From Melampsora larici-populina 98AG31 (taxonomy: Eukaryota > Basidiomycota > Pucciniomycetes > Pucciniales > Melampsoraceae): a stretch of DNA of 64,000 nt. The position numbers were made by a program, and so were the translations under genes. Under the pieces are notes generated by a model. The model was given only the letters and a program-made list of their open reading frames with translations. It made no database searches and was not told the DNA's origin. The stretch is from NCBI RefSeq assembly GCF_000204055.1, contig NW_006768771.1, forward strand, positions 1,256 through 65,255, given 5' to 3'. Of this stretch, positions 21,891-34,269 are shown piece by piece; within the stretch, counting starts at the first letter, position 1; every line of letters begins with the position of its first letter.

Positions 21891-23502
21891 TTAGAGGTTG
21901 GGTATCCCTCGAGGGGAGGGGTGGGGGGGGGGTATGTGTAATGCGGAACCTACGAGATTCCAACCTCCACATATTTGTTGTTTTCGAGGGTAGCTCGATG
22001 TATCTTTGACCTTTCCTGCCCAAGGCGATTCAGTACGTTGCTTCTTATCGGGCCGAGGCTTCGACAAAGCCGAGCGAGCCACGTAAGCGGACGATGTAGA
22101 GCCTGATGCAGACGTTGAGGCTTGGTGCGAGGAATGCTGTTCATCCCTCCCTGCCAGTGCCAGGTGTTTGAGGTGAGAAAGTTCGTCCTTGGCGAAATCC
22201 GCAAAGGACAGGTGTCTGCGTGTGGCGAACGCTTCGCGTAGTTGTATGTCGTATTTGACGACCATGCACCAATTGCCCTGTGTATGAGGACGCATCGCGC
22301 ACGAGAATGTCAGCTTGGCACTGGAGTCACGTGGCTGATTCAGGTATGGTATGTGATTGGCTATATAGGTATGCGAAATGAGCTTAACTTGTCTCTAAAG
22401 GTTTTCTCCATTTCCCTAAGATGCCTGTCGTATTTCCTGAAGGAATCCTTTGCACAATCCTGCGGAACAAAAACATCCCCCGGCAGAGCGCGAAAGGCGT
22501 AGCCCACAGTTAACATGCGTGAAGGTATGATATAAAGCGGTATGGCCGCGTTGGTATGGCTAGGATACGACCTGAAGACAGACAAAAATAACATACGAAA
22601 GCGATACAAAGCGTTTCCACCAACAGTGAAACCGCGTCGCGCCACTCTGTGGCTTCTTTAAAAGGCTTGGGTTTGATTTTCGAAGCTGGGTCGCTGTCCT
22701 TTTTGGAGTACACATCAAACTTGCACGCTGTTGGCCCTGCGTTGATTTTCTCCAAATCGATGAACTTATACTGCAGGAGGTCTCTGACCAATGCGTCGGG
22801 AAAATCGTGGTGTTTCCCTGACCTCCAGCAAAACGCGAGGACAGCTGCGTTGAGATCGTGGGTTCTGTATTCCAGAACCAACTTCGTGATCTCTTTCGCT
22901 TCTGGCGGCAGGACTTGTTCGTCCGCTTTAGCAGTTTTGATGAAAGTGAAAACATGAGATGCAGAAGAGGTAGGGTTCGATACTTGGAAACTGTCGTCTG
23001 AGGAATTGTCGTCCAAGCTCCTTTTGTTGTTTCCTTCGGGACCATCGCCTGTTCCCCTGTTCTCTTCCTCTTGTCCAGGTTGTCCTCCTCCTCCTTCCTC
23101 TCTTCTGCCTTCAAGACCTTCTCCCGGCATATCACGCCTCAGTCCTCTTCGGGCTCCTTGTCCTCCATCTTCTTCCGGCTGATCGTTGGGGCGTAAGTTC
23201 TGAAGCAAGTGGACGGGGTAGATATAGGGCATTGTGTCTTGGATAGGTAAAGCTGGGTCAGGTGGCTGACCTCCGATTGGATACACGAATCGGTTAGCTC
23301 TGAGGTCTTTGGCCAAAGCCTCGGTGGCGAAAATGGAAAAGTGGCGGTGGAAGTGTGGATTATCAAAAGGGATAGTTTGGGCAAATGAGGCTCGTAGGGA
23401 CACCATGTTGTATATCGTGCTGCCTCCCCCCAAATCATATGCTTCCAATAAACCTTGAAGGGTCTCTGCCACATCTCTGTTATGGTTCGCCCACGCTGCC
23501 AT
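21891..23502 (-). CDS. gag-like region of the second YR retroelement, probably spliced
   Basis: The first segment opens at ATG 23502 and runs to about 22670 with MAAWANHNRDVAETL at the N-terminus and a long Gly/Glu/Arg-rich linker. It ends in WRDAV, a block seen in YR-element gag proteins. Coding potential then continues in other frames: 22580-22361 (SYPSHTNAAIPLYIIPSRML...) and 22295-21891 (WCMVVKYDIQLREAFATRRHLSF...). A 53-nt intron beginning GTTGGTGG and ending CTTCAG (about 22619-22567) would join the first two in phase. The second junction I could not settle. No zinc knuckle is clear. Confidence 0.55.
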
Positions 23503-24935
23503 CCGTATCCTGACCGGTCTGTTGGCTTAACTCTAGAAATCCGGCACGCCAGATTTCCTGGATAAGATTATGCTGGGATATTCTAGCACTCTCGATACAG
23601 AAGTTGAAGGGAATTTTCTGTGTTCCTTCCGCGATACCCGCTTAGGAAACCTCTGTTCACTTCTACTAGCGTCTGAACTGATATAAGAAATAGATAGAAG
23701 CAAAAAAAAATGTCGCGACTAGAACTGATGAGAACTTGGGTTTAGGAAGGGATATGCCGCTTGAGAAGAATTTCTTCTAGGAACACTGTTTCGGAAGAAT
23801 TATTGGGAAGGATTGAGATGGTTTGTTGGAGAAACTGGAACCAATCCTAGCGAGTGATACCTCTCCCGTTGAATCCATCTTACCACCAGTGTTCTAGCTG
23901 TCGTTGGGATTTCTGGTACTCTGGGGTTCTGTACTCATGAGTAGAAAAGAACCATCGTGTTGTAAATCCCGATTGTTGGAGGATCATCAGTTCGTCGTTC
24001 ATTCATCTTCCATGTCCTGATTCCACTTAGTTAATCGGGCACCAACTTCGAGGTGTCAGACTCAAAACAGACCCCGATTTGCAATCCGCGTCTTACAGCC
24101 ACAATCAAAAGTCACATTCAACCCGGTTTATTATTAAACTCGTTACTTATCGAGGATAACGTGATATGGTATGAATGTACGAATAATTTGGTGTAAAAAG
24201 AGTTCGCCGAGTACTGGTGATCATGAAAATTTGAGACCGGCCGGAAAATATGTTCATAAAGTATTTACAGACCCATCTTGCCGAGTCTTAACACAGTGAA
24301 TGTCACGCAACTTTTCTTTCTGGTGTTTTCTTTGTCACGTCCCTTTGAGTTTTTAACATATATGCAGTATTTCTTGATATTTATGAAGGGTTCCAAATTT
24401 TCTTAGAGTTCTTCCCAGACTATTTGATGAGAACAAAACATTTCAAACTGTAACTCATGCTTGACCCTCAAAAGTTGAAACCGAGATATGGAAAGTGAAA
24501 ATCATTCAAAGCCGTTCCCAACATCACGATGATGTGAACTGAAGCTTCCTTATTTGAAGTAAATATGTAGGAGATACAGGTGTTATGTATACCAACATGA
24601 TGAACTTCTTTTTGTTTGAGGAATAGCCAAATTTGTCTTCCGAATCCTAAGAAAGCCTTTTTTCAGAAAATTGGGGACCTTTTCCAATGAATCCAAAAAT
24701 ATCCACAGTACAAAGTTCTTGGGAAAGTAGGAGAACGATGAGAGGTGAGCTTTGAAGTCAAAAACTGCCCGATGAGGCACCTAGAAAAGCCCTGCTCGAT
24801 CAGGGTCGGACTACCCGAGTGAAGCCCGGATTTGATTGGAGAAAGTTGAAATCGAAGGAAAGAGCTGCAGATCGAACAACACCATCAACTTCCAACTCAG
24901 CTTTAAGAAGAAAAGAACCCAAACCCAACATCAAC
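23503..24935. other. Intergenic, probable 5' region of the YR retroelement and promoter of the complex I gene
   Basis: No gene or RNA seen. The first few hundred bases may be the untranslated leader of the minus-strand YR retroelement; no repeat pair was identified. The last part (about 24700-24935) precedes the complex I gene and contains a short GC-richer patch near 24800. Confidence 0.4.
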
Positions 24936-26130
<1,195 letters not shown>

Positions 26131-27145
26131 ATATAAAATGTGCACTAAATCGGTTTAGATCTATATATTTCTTTTGTGGAGGGAAGGTTGAAAAACACCT
26201 TGATTGTATTTTCAAATATTACAGAGAATGAAGAATTGGGAAATCTCAAAGAGATTTGATTTTCAGATGTTTTTTTCTTTATTCTGATGGGTTAAAATTG
26301 ATAAGTTTGTTCAAAAAAATTGGTTGGTTCTGGAAAGTGTCCAATCTACATGGATATGATAAGAATGGATTTGAGAAGCTTTTTGAGTCGAGCAGAAACT
26401 TGAAATATCGAACTGTATACTACGTGAGATGAGAACTAAATCATCCGATCTCCAGGTAAAACAAGGTAAAACCCCTTTGGCACAGTAACCGAAGAATGAT
26501 AATTATAAAGCTGACCTAAAAACAACAGAAAAAAAAGCAAGAGGTACAAAACCAAACATAAAACGATCCGAGGATTTGTGGAGAAGGCTAGACCAGCTAG
26601 GTTCATAGTATATGTTGGATACCAATTTGATATCTTGAAAAAAGGTATTTAAATGAAGAAAGTGGACTTGATGAATGGTAAACAGACATGAATGGTAAAC
26701 AGACATGAATGGTAAACAGACATGAATGGTAAACAGAAATGAATGACGTCTTTAAGATATCCGACCCGTGACAAAACTCCTGATCATCTTATCACTTCAG
26801 ACATTCCCAGTAGTTTATGCATTCATTTACGAATTCATATCTATCAACGTAAAGTGCAAATGATGAATGGATTCAGCTTGGATTATCTCTGCGGTGGAAC
26901 TACAATTCAAAAGACAAAGAAATGTTTATTTGTGATGAAGTGATTTGAGAAATCTCTTTTCATTTTAAGAATTCTACTTTTATCAGCTTTGAATGAGAAT
27001 GATTTGAGAAATCAACTTGTTTTTCAAAACATTAATCAAAAATCAAAGCAACCATTCAACCTTGAACAAAATCAATAGTCAACCAAATCAAATATCAAAA
27101 ATTATAAACCAAAACTGAAACCAGGAAATGATCTTTTTTTTTACA
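26131..27145. other. Intergenic, contains a 17-bp tandem repeat
   Basis: AT-rich DNA with no clear gene. Four tandem copies of a 17-bp unit (ATGAATGGTAAACAGAC) lie at 26671-26738. Otherwise nothing recognised. Confidence 0.5.
26671..26738. repeat. Tandem repeat, 4 x 17 bp
   Basis: Units at 26671, 26688, 26705 and 26722; the last differs by one base. Minisatellite-like. Confidence 0.85.
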
Positions 27146-27409
27146 TTAACAACAGTCATTGATCCACACCTTCAAAACACATTTCTCTAAACCAACTACT
27201 TCTATTGACCACCTCAAAAGACTTGAATACGACGGCTTGATTGATAAACTTCCTGTATTACTATCATCTAGACCATCTTGCTGTAGTTTGAACCCCATAG
27301 GATTGCAATATTCTTTCAACCAATCGAAACGCTTTCTATAGACTTCAGTTCCTCCTCCTCTTCAGTACGATTAGATTTCTCTAATATCTTACTTTGGAAT
27401 CACAACCAT
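27146..27409 (-). CDS. Possible small two-exon gene, 68 residues, unknown
   Basis: ATG 27409 with exon 1 to 27393, a 57-nt GT-AG intron carrying a CTAATC branch-like site, and exon 2 27335-27146 give an in-phase 68-residue product beginning MVVIPKKRFDWLKEYCNP. No domain recognised. It starts only 26 bp after the stop of the MIC12-like gene on the same strand, too close for an ordinary separate promoter. It may instead be an alternative 3' part of that gene, or chance. Confidence 0.22.
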
Positions 27410-27434
27410 ATTGAATAAGTTAGATTTGCTTTGA

Positions 27435-27878
27435 TCAAGGTTTGTGATTGGTTTGAATCGAATCAGATTGATTTGAATGTTGACCAAAACTTTTAACCGT
27501 TTGAAAAAGTTGTCCTAAATTCAAATTATAAACTTTAGAATGTAATTCATAAAGAGATTGATTCCAACTGAGTTGAATTTTTTCCTTAAAAGTGGATTGA
27601 TAATTTGGTTTTTGTAAACTCGCTTGAAGGCTTGTTATTGAGGTGTCTTCAAATGAATTGATTTGTTGAAATTCTTGGGTTAATGATTTGATGGTTTGGT
27701 TTGTATGATAGGTTTGAGCGATTAGATGATCTTGAAGTAAGTAATAACTTATTCCTGAAAAAGTCTTTTTGTAAGTAAATGAAAGTCATCGAGTTGGATC
27801 GTTAGTTAAGAAATTAATTGGAAAGTGTTTATAAAGTGAGATTAACTTAACTGCACCTTTGAGAAAATGTCGAATCAT
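27435..27878 (-). CDS. MICOS subunit MIC12-like protein
   Basis: Exons 27878-27857 and 27754-27435, with a 102-nt intron (donor GTGCAG, branch-like ACTAAC, acceptor TTTCAG), give 113 residues, close to the 106 of yeast Aim5/Mic12. The exon 2 frame has no internal ATG. The product starts MIRHFLKGISYYLLQDHL and later has QLSWNQSLYELHSKVYNL, matching the general Mic12 layout: short N-terminal hydrophobic part, a polar helix, and a C-terminal W-N-x-x-(I/L) segment. Mic12 links MICOS subcomplexes at crista junctions of the inner mitochondrial membrane. The membrane segment looks weak, so the exon 1 choice may be incomplete. The family call rests on pattern similarity only. Confidence 0.42.
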
Positions 27879-27949
27879 GATTTGTGAGTGGTTCTTGTTT
27901 TGCTCTTTGAATGTTCAGAAAATTGAGAAAGTACGATGGATCCAAGAAC

Positions 27950-28120
27950 CTGAACGATGAGTACCCGCCCTAGCTCGAGTCCATGTGCTCGGCATGTCGC
28001 GGGGTATATGACCTGCACCTGCTGCGCGGTGAGCAGAGCAAGCACCGCCCAGAGCGGGTGCGCCCGAAAGCTGAAGCGATGAGCGCGAGTCTTGAAGACG
28101 CGCCCAGGGAGGTCACATTT
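27950..28120. promoter_or_regulatory. GC-rich island upstream of the MIC12-like gene
   Basis: About 170 bp of clearly higher GC (runs such as GCTGCGCGGTGAGCAG) in AT-rich surroundings, 75-250 bp upstream of the minus-strand start at 27878. Likely the promoter; similar islands precede DBP9 and shugoshin. Confidence 0.4.
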
Positions 28121-29160
28121 TTGGCCGGAAAGATGGGCAAGAAAAGATCACATTTGATATTCATGGTGTTGGGCTAAATTTTTGCAAAGTTTTTGTTCTT
28201 CAGCAATCTTGAGGCAGCAAGTTTCACAGATATCAGGTACATTGCTTTTCTGTGATATCCAAAGTCAGTCTTTGGGTTTGATCTTTATCATCCTTTCTCA
28301 AATCGCCATTTGGAAGCAGCCTTTGATCTTCCTGCCCTCCACCTCCAGCAGTCTAGTCAATCCAGATTTTTGTAGTGGTCCCTTGCATTCATACTGCTCC
28401 ACCATCACCAAGATAGTTCTGCAAAGATCTGTTGTGTTTGTTTTGATTTTTGGTTGATAGAAGTTGTTCATCTCAAAACAAAATGGATTGTGTAGTCACA
28501 GACTATGTATGTTAGTAGATGTTAGTCTCTTTCATATGGTTTCACACCTCAGCTGGTATTTCAAATCTACTCTTGTAGGCTTTAGGCCCTTCCAGCAACT
28601 TTTTTATAAGGGCATCTATTGTCTGTCCAATCAGGTATCAAATGCACAACATAGGCTCTCTTAACAGCTCACATGTACACTATAAGTAGTGCTTTGAAAG
28701 CCGTGCACAGAGGTGAGGCAAGCATGGGACTTTGTTAAGTGTACTTACAATTTATTGGTTCATCCTGATTCATTCTCAACAAAAAAAATCATAATTATAC
28801 AGTTTCTTTCACATCTTTCACTTCCAAATTTAGCAATCCCAAGTAAAGAAAATCTGTTTACCCCACCCCTCCCAAAATTCTTTTTCACTTATGATTGTAT
28901 CAATTGTGTGTAACGACAGAGTTTAGTAGGCAGTTCATTTGTTTCTCTCTCACAACAGTTTGCAAACAAGTAAGATATTTGGATGGTAGCACATTATAAT
29001 TTATTAACACATTCCAAAATCAACTACAAAGACCTGCACAAGCCAAAAATTTTCCTTAGTAATGATAAAATGTGATTGAAAGTATACTATTTAGAGCATG
29101 GGTTGTGCAAAGATGATGCAAGAATTAAGGATAGTCAAACTTAAAATTTATAGAGATTGT
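28121..29160. other. Intergenic, nothing recognised
   Basis: AT-rich; short open stretches in several frames but no domain, splice pattern or repeat that I can support. Confidence 0.4.
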
Positions 29161-31086
29161 TTAAATCTCATGCCGTGAGGAATTGACACCAAGCTCAAAT
29201 AATGGTACGTTTGGACTTGCCAGTGAGGCAGTTTTGTCAGATTTGCTATCTCTCATCTGCGACATAAAATTCAACATCCCAATTGGAGAATTGGGCGCAG
29301 TTACGTTTGTCTGTCTGATACTGTATAAGATCAAAAACAAGGCACTTTGAAAGAGGTTGCCTCAGCTTTATAACATATGGACTTTAGCCGGAATATCAAC
29401 TTTACTTACATGTTCCCCAGGATAGAAATCGAACTATTTATACCCTGCACAATTGTAAAGAGGACAGTTAGAGAAGGGAAAGAGGATGATACTTCAGATT
29501 AGATAGAATGAATCACAATACGCAGGAGAAGCCAAAAGCTTGGATTCAAGATGAAAGCACCGTTGCGAATTAGTCTTGACTGAGAGACAATAAATTGAAA
29601 GAATGTAAATCAATCACCCAGTTAAAAAGAAATATCAAAGAATGATACAAAAATCCAAACTTACCGCAGAACCAAGTAAAGCCACTAATGATAATATGAT
29701 TGTAAATTCCAATAAGGTATTTGCAAAGACTCCTTCCTGTTGTCTCTTTGTTGGAAGCGCCACTCCTCTTTGGTTATAAAAGGTTTGAAACAAGAGACCA
29801 AGTATTGGTATATATATCTAATGCAAATATAAACAGAGAATTCAGAATAGGGACTCTTTTATATAAGTGATGAGCTTACCAGCAGAAGGATACCACAAAA
29901 CAATACATAATAGTCTATACCCATCCGAGTGTAGGTAACTAAAAGATCCTGTGTGATGCAAACACGTAATTTAATTGTTGTACTGACTGATTTCAGAGCA
30001 AAAGCTGACAAGGTGGTAGTCAGACCGTGCCAGGTCAAGGAGTTGGGGCACTACTTCCGCCGTGCTACATTTGACTTGGGAGCAATTGAGAGCCTTCTCG
30101 TGGAAGATTTGGATGACGGGAATCACCAACTGTTTGACGTGCCAATATTCCACGGTAAGATGAAAGAACAAGAAAACAATTGCAACTGAAATGTGAAGAG
30201 AATGTTAGAAAGTGTAAATCATGCACCGTAGCACGGTACACATTGGCTGACCAGTTGGTACAACAACAATTACTACCAAGAATATGTTCAGCGTCCATGA
30301 AACGGTAGTTGGGAGCGCTTTTGGTTTGATGTGCTCTGCAACATTTGTCTGTCTGAACAACGCACAATGGCAGATTGACAGCCACAATATCACTAAATTG
30401 TGGTCTGTTGATATAAGGAAGATGGATCTTCAGTGTGTGATTACAAATTTGCATAAGATGAAAGACACTCACCACTACAAAGTATCAATCAAGTCAGCAT
30501 GCGTGAAAAATGGTGTATAAATACTTAATGGAAGCTTACGCGGCACATGCAATTGTCAACGTAAACTTGATCCCGAGTATAAAATTTGGCCATGCCTGGT
30601 CTAAGTGACCAGTTTGTACAAACTCTTCACAAATGATTTCAATTATGGCGACTAGTTGAGGAGTTAATGTATCAGATCATCTTCCCAAGCTCAAACAAAG
30701 TCAGATAAACTGAGCTCACGTATCCTGTATAGAAAGTAACACAAACCACAGTGGTTTGCGCGATCAAGTGATACTAGTCCCACTAATCAAATGGATCAGC
30801 TACAATTGTTGATGAATAAGAGAAAAACAATCAAGATTCAGAAGTCACTTACTGTCATTCAGGCCAATATGATATACTTTCTTCGACTTTGATCAAAAGT
30901 AAAGAACGTAAATTGATTGAAACAACATTCTTAAAACCAAGTTGATCGAATAAGTAATGCATTTTCAAAGAAAGTTTCTAGTTCGCTTTGTTGTACTTGT
31001 CTTCTTTCGAAACAGAATTTACTCACATTAAAAACGTTGGTATGATAACGCGTTGTAGATAAAGCGACCAAGAAGGTAGAGGACAT
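29161..31086 (-). CDS. Seven-helix integral membrane protein, 11 exons, family unknown
   Basis: Exons (minus): 31086-31027, 30886-30853, 30782-30720, 30651-30540, 30352-30240, 30185-30010, 29948-29880, 29817-29665, 29579-29517, 29444-29410, 29320-29161. All introns (54-220 nt) are GT-AG and every phase agrees, giving 345 residues. Hydrophobic helices in order include LCYFLYRILAIIEIICEEF, ILGIKFTLTIACAA, TLNIFLVVIVVVPTG, IVFLFFHLTVEYW, DYYVLFCGILLLIYIPILGL, LLEFTIILSLVALLG and FWLLLRIGINSSISILG. The C-terminal 50 residues are polar and Ser/Asn-rich. Seven helices and a polar tail resemble a receptor-type topology, but I do not see motifs of Ste3, RTA1 or Pth11 proteins. Least certain are exon 2 (weak acceptor) and the end of exon 9. 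Confidence 0.5.
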
Positions 31087-32797
31087 GGCTTTGGGTCAAG
31101 AGCGAGAAAAGTTAGATAAGAAACGATTGGGGCACCTAGTCACAGATGCTCAACAACGAGTCAGTAGAGGCTATCAAGACGCACCATAAGGAGGTTTGCG
31201 AGATGATCAGCTGACGCCGGGTATGGGTTGCCTGCAGGCAAGTGGATGACAAAGTTGATGATCTCATTTTTGAAGAATTCAGACATGATGAGGAGAAGAA
31301 TATGGGAATGTCACAACTTGATCAAATGTTTTAGGGCAAAAGCCTTGCCTTTGATACATATAGAGGACTTTCGCAGACCACTGCATCGGACTCGTGAACT
31401 TATTGGAGAATTTATTCTCAGGTAACGTGTCAAAACCATCAAGGCTGAAGGCAATCAATGGACGTAGACAAATCCGGGAATGCGGCATGGAAGGGTCGTG
31501 CAGTAAGATATCACAGGGAAATTGGGAATTATCCATAATGGAAAAGTGAGATCATGTCATGAGAGCCATACATTTCCAAAATGTATGTACACTTATGTAA
31601 GTACACCAGGGGGTAAAGTTCCTTGGCCTCGGACATGGTTCTGGAAACCTGTCCAAGAATTTTGATGAGATCGCGGCTGATCACGGTCAAAAATTCAGTC
31701 AAACCATCCGGATGTCAAATTACCGGATGATTATTGTGACAGACGCTGTTTTGGTTCCGTTGCAGCTCATTTGCAATCTCATCTCAAACTTCTCGTTGCT
31801 GTGCCTCAAATCTCCTCAAGTGTAAGCTTAACTAAGCCCCTTGCGCGCGGCTGCGTCCGAGGGCCTCAAGTGCAACCAGGTGCAACCGTGTTCTGCAAAT
31901 AGATACATTTGTTCTCATCACACATGAAGTCAACTTCAATCAATCAATCATTTATCTTTCATCTGACTCAATGGTACCATAAATTGTAAGATTATTTTCA
32001 CTTCATCAATCCAATTCAACTTCAATCAAACCATCAAACCATCAAACTGTAGATCTCATTAAGTCGATGCTACTTTTAGCTTTGTAAGCACCCACTATGG
32101 GTGCGGTAAACAGGTGTTTTAAGGGGTTTCATTGTGACTTTACCGCTAAAACTCGCACAGCTCCACTATGGACCTGTTTTAGACTTGTGGTCCCTACAAT
32201 CAGATCAAATTATGAATCAAGCTTGATTCATGTTTTATCTTAAGATTTGATGCATCAAATCAGTCTACCAGATCAACTGTCACTTGGTTTTTGTTGACTC
32301 ATCAAATTCCAAAACTTCAACAGTCCAACACTTCAACCCCTCACACTTGAGTGTCCTGGCTTGTTGAAGAGGAAGTCAAAGGCCATTTGGTCATAATCTT
32401 ATTGGTCCTCATTGTCATTCAAAGAATTCAAAAGAGCATTGATTGGTCTTTTCAATGACATTGAGATGTGAATTTTTTTGGTTGTATTATTTGAAGTAGA
32501 TATGATATTTCAATTTGTGACTTTGCCACTGTGGGGGTACTGTGGGATTGCATGAATCATAGTGATTTATCATTGGTAAAGCAGACAGTAAATCACTCCA
32601 TAGTGGATTTTGTGCTGTAACTAATCAGTTAGAGCACCCACTATCATGAGGGTGATTTATTGTAAATTTTATGTTCCTGAGCTTTCCTGAGGCCAAAATT
32701 TAATCATGCGTGTTTTGCCAAAGTTGGCAACCGCATGAAATCCACATAATTAACCAAGTCCCACTGTGCCGGGGTTTATACATAACAAGCAATGACC
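31087..32797. other. Intergenic with dispersed repeat-like motifs
   Basis: No gene seen. The motif AGCACCCACTAT occurs at about 32087 and 32634. The latter sits in an imperfect inverted repeat (about 32560-32660) around the spacer GTAACTAATCAGTTAG, suggesting remnants of small DNA transposons. A short CAAT repeat lies near 31938. Confidence 0.35.
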
Positions 32798-32800
32798 AAG

Positions 32801-32990
32801 CACTGCCGGCATATTTGGCTCGGAGACATACGTCCGAGGAGTCCTCGGACGGCGCCCCCGAGGAAAAGGGCACCTGAGGGATAAATCTGAGGCAAATTTT
32901 GGCCCTGGCCATTGCCTCGGATTGAATCCTCGGAGCCAGAATCCGAGGAATCCTCGGATTTTTGGCTCCGAGCCAAATATGCTGGCTGTG
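32801..32990. mobile_element. 190-bp miniature element with CACTG-type ends and 3-bp target duplication
   Basis: The ends are inverted repeats of about 49 bp (32801-32849 against 32942-32990, roughly 80 percent identical), beginning CACTGCCGGC and CACAGCCAGC, flanked by AAG on both sides (32798-32800, 32991-32993). A CAC-starting terminus with a 3-bp duplication fits the CACTA (CMC) superfamily. Internally it holds the palindromes TCCGAGGAGTCCTCGGA and ATCCGAGGAATCCTCGGAT. Non-coding. Confidence 0.65.
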
Positions 32991-33250
32991 AAGGCACAAG
33001 GGACTTACTCCTTACCCCGACCATTTGGTGTGATTTGTTGGGAAAATTAGTAGGGGAAAACTCCCATGGCCTTTCTCCCCAGGTTCCCACTATTGACTAT
33101 TTAGAAAAAATTGGGGAGTCTGAAGCCTCTGCTTCTTCTCCATCTTTTGCACTATTCAGATTTTCTCTCTTGTTTTGTGTTCTTTGTTTCACAACACTGA
33201 AAAAAGGTAATCCATAAATTTGGAGGACAGACTCCAGCTTCATTCCTGTT

Positions 33251-34269
33251 CAGGATGGGGGCGCGGCCTTGAAAAAAAAGGTGTGCCCTGGCATGTTTTT
33301 GGGCCCAGTCCTCAGTGAGTTGCGCATCTTTGCGCCCTGAGAGCTAGGAGTGACTCAGACTCTAAAGGTCTTGTGAACTGTGAGGAATCTCCCCCCAGTT
33401 TGAACTATTCTTACCACTCAGGGTCAGAAAAGTTCGTGTGGGGCAGTGGCGCAGCCAGGCCTCCGAGTTTGGTTCACCTGAACCAAATCTCCAATGAGGA
33501 TGGTTCACGAGAACCAAGAGCTTTGGTTCGCGCGAACCAAGCTCCTTCAAGGTTGGTTTGGGACAACCAACCATTGATGTGGCTAGCTGATCACCATTGG
33601 GTCGGAGGGTAGGAGATCTCTTCATGTATTCTACCTTTACTCGCAATCGGACGTACTTCCAGTGTCCGTGACAAACTATTATTGAGAGACTTTAGGGGAG
33701 GGGCGGGCGGGATTTTTTAAATAACTTTGACAAGAAGTTTGTTGGACTTAGTGAGTTGATCCAGTGATCAAGTGAGCTGGGGGGTGAGTGATTTCGTTTG
33801 CGGCAAAAAAAGTTTGCGCAAGAAATTTTTGGCAACTCTTCTTGCGCGACTCGCCGACCCAAAACCACTCAGGGCTTTCCCTCAGCTTCACTAAGTCTCC
33901 CTGGGCTTACAAACCAAGTCGTGCCTCCAGGGTTCTCTCAAGGAAATGGGTGCATTTAGGCACCACTGGCACGTTAGGCATGGCCTTTCACTGTGCAGAA
34001 ATGAAGAAACATGAAAAAAATGAAAAAAATCCAGGGAAAGCATTTTGACCAACCTTATATACATATTTGTTGCGAATGAGGTAGAAGGTGGATGGTTTGA
34101 AGGTCAATTTTTCATTCAATTTGATTCATAAGACGGCTTGAAATGGATTTGATAAGAAAATAAACACAAGGAAAGGCCCACTTTCCCACTATGAGGCATA
34201 CAGGCTTTTGGGCACGCCCACCTTGTTTTCAAGATGTTTAGGTGCATTGTTTTTTGCACCCCCATCCTG
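33251..34269. mobile_element. About 1-kb non-autonomous element with short TIRs
   Basis: The ends CAGGATGGGGGCGC (33251-33264) and its inverse (34256-34269, 13 of 14 matching) bound the element. A second matched pair lies just inside: CTTGAAAAAAAAGGTG (about 33268) against CACCTTGTTTTCAAG (34219-34233). No transposase and no clear target duplication. It contains the row of hairpins at 33468-33572. Confidence 0.5.
33468..33572. repeat. Four consecutive GGTTC/GAACC hairpins
   Basis: The perfect stems are 33468-33475 with 33480-33487 (TTTGGTTC), 33501-33506 with 33511-33516, 33523-33529 with 33534-33540, and 33551-33558 with 33565-33572 (GGTTGGTT). Loops are 4, 4, 4 and 6 nt. They sit within a 105-bp stretch and share a TTGGTT core. 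Confidence 0.75.

Larger units (their letters stand above)
18751..23502 (-). mobile_element. Second tyrosine-recombinase retroelement (Ngaro-like), coding region largely open
   Basis: In minus orientation it carries gag-like (23502 to about 21891), RT/RNase H (about 21769-19766) and tyrosine recombinase (19821-18751), the last two overlapping by 56 nt. There is no DDE integrase and no methyltransferase-like ORF, which favours Ngaro over DIRS. Given limits are those of the coding region. I found no convincing terminal repeats: YR stops only about 100 bp from the secreted-protein gene at 18647, so the 3' end is either very short or truncated. Confidence 0.75.

Noticed and set aside
30065..30475. 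136-codon minus-strand ORF as a gene of its own
   Set aside because: Its Cys/His-rich product comes from reading across introns in the wrong frame; the overlapping hydrophobic frames splice in phase instead.
29953..30520. Plus-strand ORFs of 60-80 codons
   Set aside because: They lie opposite exons of the minus-strand membrane-protein gene, have no domain and no splice support.
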